This document shows, piece after piece, positions 15,359-21,497 of a DNA stretch of 23,656 nucleotides. A program made the translations under genes and the position numbers. Positions within the stretch are counted from its first letter, which is position 1; every line of letters begins with the position of its first letter. The notes beneath the pieces were generated by a model. It was not told the DNA's origin. It did not search any database and was given only the letters and a program-made list of their open reading frames with translations. The stretch comes from QQUD01 sp039029915 (GTDB taxonomy: Bacteria > Chloroflexota > Anaerolineae > Promineifilales > Promineifilaceae): contig JBCCFD010000075.1 in assembly GCA_039029915.1 (NCBI GenBank), positions 1 to 23,656 of the forward strand. Direction: 5' to 3'.

Positions 15359-15411
15359 GAGCTGTGGGCTGTGAGCTTGTCAGCATTTCAGCGAGTCAGC
15401 TTGTCAGCTAA
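15359..15411. repeat. AGCTTGTCAGC direct repeats
   Basis: GAGCTTGTCAGC and CAGCTTGTCAGC copies with GCTGTGGGCTGTGAGC form a short imperfect tandem just upstream of the PECR-like gene's ribosome site, inside the 122-base gap to the MFS gene. Same placement as the other pre-start tracts. Confidence 0.6.
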
Positions 15412-15465
15412 AAACAGGCAACCTTCGCCAATGCCTCCCTCTAGCTCTATCTTTCTCTCTTCTCT

Positions 15466-16767
15466 TTACTCTTTCACCGGCCGTTTCATAAATAGCACCA
15501 ACAGCGCCATCGTTGCGGGCAGCAGGGCTGATATCCATAGAGAGGGCCAATAGCTTCCCGCCAAATCACGCCCCACCCCATAAATGAGTGGTCCTAAACC
15601 AGAAGATGCGGACCCAAACGTTGACGTAAGCCCAGAAATCGATCCTAAATTCTCTCGTCCAAAATAGTTTGCCCAAATCACATTGCTGATCACCCGGGCA
15701 AACCCGTTCGTTAATCCAAATACAATGCCATACACCACGCCCAGTGCTGGGCTACCAATACTCGCTGAAAATAAGATGGTCACTGTTAAAAGCACTAGCC
15801 CAACCGAGAGCATATATTTTGCTTCAACCCGATCAATGAGCCAGCCACCCGGAATGCTAAACAATGAGGTTGTGATTGACATTGGCAGAAAAACGGCCGC
15901 CGCCAAGCTTGGGGACAGCCCATTATCACCAAAAATGCTCACAATATGGAACGTCAAACCAGTGCCTAGCATGCTAAAAGAACCAATGCCAATCACAATC
16001 AGCCAAAAAGCAGAGGTTCGAACGGCTTCCCCAGCGGTCCAATTAACTTCAAGTGGCTCCTCATCCTGCATCTGCTCACCAGCAGACGTCAGCTCATTAT
16101 CGAGGGGTGGGGATTGAAAATTACCGTCTGGTTTTAAGCCAAACAGTTCTGGTTTTTCTCGGAAGAAGAGATACCCAATCGGAACCATTATCGAGATCAC
16201 AATCACGCCTAAAATAACGTAAGCCATCCGCCAGCCAAACATTGGAATCAACCAATTGATAAAGTTTGGAAAAAGACCTGTGCCCAACACGGCCGAAACA
16301 AGTGTACTTATCCCTAAAACAAATCCGCGACGCCTCACCCACCATTGATTCATCACATTATGGCTCACAATGACCATGCTGCTTTGGCCCAACATGCGCA
16401 TGGCAATAAACCCCACCAAAATCATAGCGATCGACCGCACGGTGCTCATGTAAATGCAGGCCAGCCCAAAGGTTAGGCCAATGACCACCGCCATCGTTCG
16501 TGAGCCGCGCCTGTCAATTTGGCGGCCAATAAATGGCAAGGCCAAGCTCCCCCCAATTGTGCCAACCGTATACAAACCGCTGATAAGCGATCGACTCACG
16601 CCTAAATCGCGAATAAATTCCTCTATAAAAATGGAGAAGGAGTAGGTTTGGCCCGGACTGGATAAAACAACCCCGATCGTTCCGACGGCTAGGATAACCC
16701 AGCCATAATAAACTGGGGATTTTTCGATTACACGGCTGTGCTTTCTCTCTGCTGTTGATGGGGTCAT
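15466..16767 (-). CDS. MFS transporter (monocarboxylate/oxalate-formate-type)
   Basis: A 433-residue major facilitator with 12 predicted membrane helices in two halves, split by a hydrophilic loop (about 195-245). The first helix begins Y-Y-G-W-V-I-L-A-V-G-T-I, as in the oxalate/formate antiporter and monocarboxylate families. The loop between helices 2 and 3 carries G-R-Q-I-D-R-R-G-S-R, the MFS signature, and the second half has G-G-W-L-I-D-R. The cargo is likely a small organic acid, by family only. The gene ends just before the PECR-like SDR on the same strand, which may point to uptake and use of an acid. No strong ribosome site precedes the ATG; a perfect 7+7 inverted repeat lies 11 bases upstream. 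Confidence 0.9.
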   Translation of the reverse strand: MTPSTAERKHSRVIEKSPVYYGWVILAVGTIGVVLSSPGQTYSFSIFIEEFIRDLGVSRSLISGLYTVGTIGGSLALPFIGRQIDRRGSRTMAVVIGLTFGLACIYMSTVRSIAMILVGFIAMRMLGQSSMVIVSHNVMNQWWVRRRGFVLGISTLVSAVLGTGLFPNFINWLIPMFGWRMAYVILGVIVISIMVPIGYLFFREKPELFGLKPDGNFQSPPLDNELTSAGEQMQDEEPLEVNWTAGEAVRTSAFWLIVIGIGSFSMLGTGLTFHIVSIFGDNGLSPSLAAAVFLPMSITTSLFSIPGGWLIDRVEAKYMLSVGLVLLTVTILFSASIGSPALGVVYGIVFGLTNGFARVISNVIWANYFGRENLGSISGLTSTFGSASSGLGPLIYGVGRDLAGSYWPSLWISALLPATMALLVLFMKRPVKE

Positions 16768-16778
16768 AGGTCACTTTT

Positions 16779-16798
16779 GGTTTAGAATTAACTAAACC
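16779..16798. promoter_or_regulatory. Candidate operator upstream of MFS gene
   Basis: GGTTTAGAATTAACTAAACC is a 7-bp perfect inverted repeat around a 6-base spacer, ending 11 bases from the MFS start codon. Size and spacing fit a dimeric GntR-, MarR- or TetR-type repressor site. No regulator gene of these families is next to it. Confidence 0.35.
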
Positions 16799-16838
16799 TC
16801 TCCTCAATATCGGAGCGCCTCACCCTGTTTTCAGATAA

Positions 16839-18194
16839 TTAACGAGCTCCAATTGGCATATATATCCGGCTAATGATAGTGATCGGAGCTAATTGTGCAA
16901 CGTATGTTTGTTCTTCTCTTGTGCCTGCTAGCACTATTTTCTCATCGGGAAGAATCATTATGTCGGTGGCCCCGTGTACATACTCTCCCATTTCGATAGG
17001 GCCATTTCCAATATGGCCCAAACTTGTGTCGAGCGATCCATCTGAATTGTAGCGAAGCAGTGTTATGAAACTTTGGTGACTAGATAACGTCCATCCGGCA
17101 ACCAGCAGCTTGCCATCCGATTGCTGAATAACGGCCGTTCCGCCACTACCCATCGCGCTATGGAGATCGGTCAGCACACTTCCAGTCGACCCAAATGTAT
17201 TGTCTAGCGTGCCATCGATATTAAATCTAGCCAGTAAGATACCAGCCGGGTCAATACCATTGGGGAACCCCATTCCGGCTAAGACAATCTTGCCATCCTC
17301 TTGCAAGACGGCCGTTTCAATCCGATCCTGACTCGTCAATTGAAGATTAACAATTCCCGCATTACCAAAACTGTTATCAAGCCCTCCATCACCGGTGTAC
17401 CCCACCAAGAACGTGCGAAATAAGAGATTGGTGCGTCCGGCAAGCACGATTGAGCCATCATCCTGAAGCAAAATTGCCACAACCTTGCTCAAATCACCAA
17501 TTCGGGTGGTAGCCATACCGCTTACACCAAAACTATTATCTATTGTGCCATCCGGCAGATAGCGCAGCAGAACGATATTGGCATCGCTGGTACAACCTGC
17601 AACTAAGATTTTTTCATCCGACTGGAGGGTAACGGCCGTTGCCCCTGTACAGCCAGTCATTTCTTTACGCACAATTCCATTTGTCCCGAAGTTCAAATCA
17701 AGCGACCCGTCAGGCAAAAATCTCATCATCTGAATGTGGTAAAGCATAGTTGCCACATTAAATGAAGACCCTACTACAATAATTTTCCCATCTGGCTGAA
17801 TGGCCCCGGCAAGTGCATGATCATTCGTGCCGAGGTCTTCACTGGCAATACCAGCATTCCCAAAGTTCGAATCCAGAACGCCATCTGCAGAATATTGAGT
17901 CAGCCCAAACCGAGATTGACCGCTAATTTGATGCGTATCTACAGCGATAAGCTGATTGCCAGCCGTTTGTAAAATAGTGGTACTGTGTTGATAAAAGCTC
18001 TGTAACGAAGGGTAAACGAACCCGCTTTCACCAAAAGCTTGGTCAGGAATATAGGTGATATCTGTTGGGGCTGAAACGGCCGTTTGTCCCTCCAAAACCA
18101 TGAAAAATACGACCATCAAAATGACGGAAAAAGTTTGTAAAGTTGTTTTAAGACGATGGGACAGGGGCACAGGCATAAATTGTTTTCGAAACAT
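16839..18194 (-). CDS. Secreted delta-60 repeat protein
   Basis: A 451-residue protein. Residues 1-42 look like a signal peptide, ending V-S-A before P-T-D. The rest is built from about seven delta-60 repeats (TIGR02608/PF17164) of roughly 50-55 residues, each with a pattern D-G-x-[IL]-D-x-x-F-G-x-x-G and then a Q-x-D-G-K-I-[VL]-[VL]-A-G strand. Examples are PDGTIDNSFGVSG and QPDGKIIVVG. Such repeats likely fold as a beta-propeller-like surface domain; no enzymatic site is seen. The protein ends in R-I-Y-M-P-I-G-A-R, close to the tail of the next upstream protein. GAGAGGAAAA precedes the ATG. It lies 74 bases downstream of the FG-GAP gene, so the two may form an operon. Confidence 0.88.
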   Translation of the reverse strand: MFRKQFMPVPLSHRLKTTLQTFSVILMVVFFMVLEGQTAVSAPTDITYIPDQAFGESGFVYPSLQSFYQHSTTILQTAGNQLIAVDTHQISGQSRFGLTQYSADGVLDSNFGNAGIASEDLGTNDHALAGAIQPDGKIIVVGSSFNVATMLYHIQMMRFLPDGSLDLNFGTNGIVRKEMTGCTGATAVTLQSDEKILVAGCTSDANIVLLRYLPDGTIDNSFGVSGMATTRIGDLSKVVAILLQDDGSIVLAGRTNLLFRTFLVGYTGDGGLDNSFGNAGIVNLQLTSQDRIETAVLQEDGKIVLAGMGFPNGIDPAGILLARFNIDGTLDNTFGSTGSVLTDLHSAMGSGGTAVIQQSDGKLLVAGWTLSSHQSFITLLRYNSDGSLDTSLGHIGNGPIEMGEYVHGATDIMILPDEKIVLAGTREEQTYVAQLAPITIISRIYMPIGAR

Positions 18195-18268
18195 ATTTTC
18201 CTCTCTAAATCTTCTAGGGGATGATGAAGCAATGGAGCAAAGTGGCTTTATAGGTTTCTGAGGCTTAT

Positions 18269-21200
18269 TTATTTCACAATGAGCGGTAAATAAATGATCG
18301 CGCCATCATTATCAATAATCGTAATAGGTATCGGGCTCAAGACGAGGCCATCATAATTTGCATCATCGCTTGCTACTGTATGTGTAATCGTTTCTGTGCT
18401 GCTACTATCTACAGCATTGTTCTCAACGGCCGTTACCGTCACCATCTGCGGCACATCCCAATTATTAGTCGTAAAAGTCAGCGTTTGACTCACGCCGTCA
18501 CCATTGCCATAGTTAAGACGGCCGTTTCCTGCTATTGTCACCATAACGGGTTCAGTTGGCTGACTCGTTAACACAACCGCATAATCATCGGTGGCCCCAT
18601 CCTCTGTAACAATTAAATTGGCGGCGTTTGTCACGGCTACGCTAGCTAGATCATCATTCAAAATCGTGGCTGTGGCGGTAGACCCCGTTAATATGGCGCC
18701 CACTGAGGGATTAAGCAGTTGAAGCGTAAACTGTTCGGCCCCTTCTGAAATTAGGTCGCCAGAAACATTGATTGCGAGCGACACAGATTGACTGTTAGCA
18801 GGAACGGTCACCGTGCCGCTGGGGAATGCGCCGCCAAAATCATCCACGGTTGTATCACCGCTGATGATTTGATAATCTGCTGTGAGGGAGTCAGATAGAC
18901 GGCCACTGCGATTAATTGTGAAGGTAAAGGTGGTCAAGCCACTATCCCCTTCCGATTGGGAACTTTGGGCAATCGATGCTGAAAGCTCACCCGCCTCAGG
19001 CATCATAAATCGATAGCCAACGCCACTATCAGAACCGCTAAATGAATTCTCAAAAAAAGGTGCACCAACGGCAATCAAGTTGCCACTAACAGCGATTGAT
19101 GTGCCAAACTGGTCATTACTATTTGGATTACTCGCTTCCAGACGATCGATTTGATTCCAGCTTTGATTAGCCAATTTAAAGACGTAGGCCGCCCCCTGAG
19201 TATTGACCACATTATCAGCACCCACAGCGCTAATAACGGCCGTATCTCCAACAAGCGTCACGCTGTAGCCAAACAGATCGCCCGCCCGAATATCTGTGGG
19301 CACAAGCTTTTGATTTTCCGTCCAAACAGAATTAGCGCGATTAAAACTGTACACAGCCCCTTGGCCATTGGCTGATGGCGCCCCAACAAGAAGTGTGTCT
19401 CCAGACAAAGAAACCGAGCGACCAAACCAGTTACCCATTGCCCCATCGCTAGCTGTTAGTTTGGCTGTTTGTAACCAATTGGCCCCGCTGCGTGTGAAAA
19501 TATAAGCAGAACCAGGCGAGTCAAAAAGGCTGCCCACCACGGCCGTATCGTCTTCAACAGCAACCGACCAGCCAAAATTATCACCAGAAGCGCCATCCTG
19601 CCCCAGTAGTTTTTCCTGTTGGCTCCACGTACTGCCACTTCCTGTGAAAACATAGGCCGACCCGGCATCCGCTCCATTGGTATCTTCATCTGGGGCTCCG
19701 ATAACGGCCGTGCCGCTGTCAACCGCTACCGACAAGCCAAACAGATCGTTACTTTGAACATCAGTTGAGATCAGTTTTGTTTGCTGGTGCCATGTATTTG
19801 TTGCTGAGGACTTAGTAAACACATAAACGACACCCCCTGTGCCGGCCCGATGAGCCCCGATAAGCAAATGGGTTCCGTCAAAAGCGAGCGACGCCCCAAA
19901 TCGATCGCCCATTTCTCCATCAGATGCCACAATTTTGTGACGATAGCTGACTGCGGTTCCAGAAGTGGAGTACACATAAACAGCCCCAGCTTCAGATTCC
20001 AAACCGCTTGCTAAAGGTGCGCCAACAAAGAGCCAGTTCCCATGTGCGGCCATACTTTTGCCAAATTCGTGTCCTTCTGCCCAATCTGTAAAGTCTGGAA
20101 CCGTTTGTTCACTCCATGAGGCGCCGTTTTGGGTAAAAATAAGCGCCGCCCCACTATTACTACCGACCAAATCTAACGTCGGGGCACCGCCAATGATGAA
20201 GGAACCGCTTAGTCCAACTCTCCAACCTAAGCTATCGCTCGCCTCACCGTTATTTTTCGTCAGCTTGCTTTGCTGGCTCCATGTCGCCCCGCTTCGACTA
20301 TACAGGTAAACAGCACCAGCATCTGAATCTTCATCATCATCTCTTGGCGCACCGATGGCGAGGGAATTTCCTTCGAGTTCTATACTCATTCCAAATAAAT
20401 CGCCGGCTGACCCTGTCGGCGGTGATAAGGTGGCTTCGTGTACCCATGTTGCTCCAGTAAGGGTAAATACAACAACCTCCCCAGCCGTACCATTCGCTTT
20501 GGGCATGCCTAACACGGCCGTATTTCCCTCAATCGCCACAGAACGGCCAAACACATCATTGAGACTGGGTGTTGGCTGAACAACTTTGGCCTGTTGACTC
20601 CATGTCGTGCCCGTCCGTGTAAAAATGTAGCCACTGCCACCATTGATAACGGCCGTATCATCGCCCAGTGCACCAACGATCACCGAATCCATATCAATAT
20701 CAACACTTTCACCAAATTGATCGTCTGACGCCCCATCAGTAGCGATAAGTTTCGCCTGCTGGCTCCACGAATTGCCGCTTTGGGTAAACACATAAGCGGC
20801 ACCGGTAGGATTTCCTGAAACGAGGGCTGTAGGTGCGCCTACAGTGATAGACCCATTATCAATCGCTACGCTTTTACCAAAAAAATCATCTGGTGCGCTA
20901 TCGGTAGGCACAAGCGTGGTTTGCAAGCTCCAACTGCCCGCGGACCGCGTAAAGACATGAGCCTGCCCCGGTTGAAAGTTAAAGCGAGGAGACCCCACAA
21001 CAACTGTATCTCCTTCAATGGCAACAGCCGCACCAAATGAGTTAGCCGTCGTTAAATTATTGGAAATGAGTTCTGCTTCAAGGACCCAACCGCTTCCTTG
21101 CTGTACCAAAACATAAACAGTCCCGCTGTTTAGGCCACCAACATTAGCATATGGTGCGCCAATGACGGCCGTTGATCCATCGATGGCAACAGCAGACCCG

Positions 21201-21376
21201 TTCAAATTAGATATAAATTGGGAGATTGATGTAAATTGGCCCAGTTCATTGATTGGCGATGCGCTAAAAACGGCCGTTTGTGGCTGGGCAATAACTTGAT
21301 AAGTTGAAACAATATTTACGAATAAAAAAATCAATACAAAAATCAGTACTTGGTTGCTACGTTGAATTGAAAGCAT
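18269..21376 (-). CDS. Large secreted FG-GAP repeat protein with Calx-beta domains
   Basis: A 1035-residue protein. Residues 1-30 are a signal peptide (a long hydrophobic core, then V-I-A before Q-P-Q). About 14 FG-GAP-type repeats follow up to residue 790, each about 55 residues with a D-x-F-G-x-S-V-A-[IV] strand and a T-A-V-[IV]-G-A-P turn plus S-W-x-x-Q-x-K-L. This predicts two seven-bladed propellers or one double propeller. Residues about 795-912 form a Calx-beta domain, with S-E-G-D-S-G, V-D-D-F and E-G-A-E-Q-F-T-L, ending in A-T-I-L-N-D-D. Residues 913-1020 form a second similar domain ending I-I-D-N-D. The last residues read I-I-Y-L-P-L-I-V-K. It is probably on the cell surface and calcium-binding. 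The only ribosome site (AGGAG) is 13 bases from the ATG. It diverges from the STAND gene. Confidence 0.9.
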   Translation of the reverse strand: MLSIQRSNQVLIFVLIFLFVNIVSTYQVIAQPQTAVFSASPINELGQFTSISQFISNLNGSAVAIDGSTAVIGAPYANVGGLNSGTVYVLVQQGSGWVLEAELISNNLTTANSFGAAVAIEGDTVVVGSPRFNFQPGQAHVFTRSAGSWSLQTTLVPTDSAPDDFFGKSVAIDNGSITVGAPTALVSGNPTGAAYVFTQSGNSWSQQAKLIATDGASDDQFGESVDIDMDSVIVGALGDDTAVINGGSGYIFTRTGTTWSQQAKVVQPTPSLNDVFGRSVAIEGNTAVLGMPKANGTAGEVVVFTLTGATWVHEATLSPPTGSAGDLFGMSIELEGNSLAIGAPRDDDEDSDAGAVYLYSRSGATWSQQSKLTKNNGEASDSLGWRVGLSGSFIIGGAPTLDLVGSNSGAALIFTQNGASWSEQTVPDFTDWAEGHEFGKSMAAHGNWLFVGAPLASGLESEAGAVYVYSTSGTAVSYRHKIVASDGEMGDRFGASLAFDGTHLLIGAHRAGTGGVVYVFTKSSATNTWHQQTKLISTDVQSNDLFGLSVAVDSGTAVIGAPDEDTNGADAGSAYVFTGSGSTWSQQEKLLGQDGASGDNFGWSVAVEDDTAVVGSLFDSPGSAYIFTRSGANWLQTAKLTASDGAMGNWFGRSVSLSGDTLLVGAPSANGQGAVYSFNRANSVWTENQKLVPTDIRAGDLFGYSVTLVGDTAVISAVGADNVVNTQGAAYVFKLANQSWNQIDRLEASNPNSNDQFGTSIAVSGNLIAVGAPFFENSFSGSDSGVGYRFMMPEAGELSASIAQSSQSEGDSGLTTFTFTINRSGRLSDSLTADYQIISGDTTVDDFGGAFPSGTVTVPANSQSVSLAINVSGDLISEGAEQFTLQLLNPSVGAILTGSTATATILNDDLASVAVTNAANLIVTEDGATDDYAVVLTSQPTEPVMVTIAGNGRLNYGNGDGVSQTLTFTTNNWDVPQMVTVTAVENNAVDSSSTETITHTVASDDANYDGLVLSPIPITIIDNDGAIIYLPLIVK

Positions 21377-21463
21377 GAAAACGCTCGACTCCTACAAAAT
21401 TTAATAAGGTTACTTTTTAGGAAGTCATCTTAAAGGGAAAGTCGAACAATTTTTGCCGTGTTT

Positions 21464-21491
21464 TTGCCATTTTTTTCAACTCCCTTACACT
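21464..21491 (+). promoter_or_regulatory. Candidate promoter giving a leaderless STAND transcript
   Basis: TTGCCA (21464-21469), a 16-base spacer and TACACT (21486-21491) fit a housekeeping promoter. The expected start point, about 7 bases later, falls on the A of the ATG at 21498, and no ribosome site precedes that ATG. Sequence match only. Confidence 0.3.
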
Positions 21492-21497
21492 ACTTCT

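Noticed and set aside
15683..16117. 144-codon plus-strand frame
   Set aside because: Antisense to the MFS gene; composition reflects reversed membrane helices.
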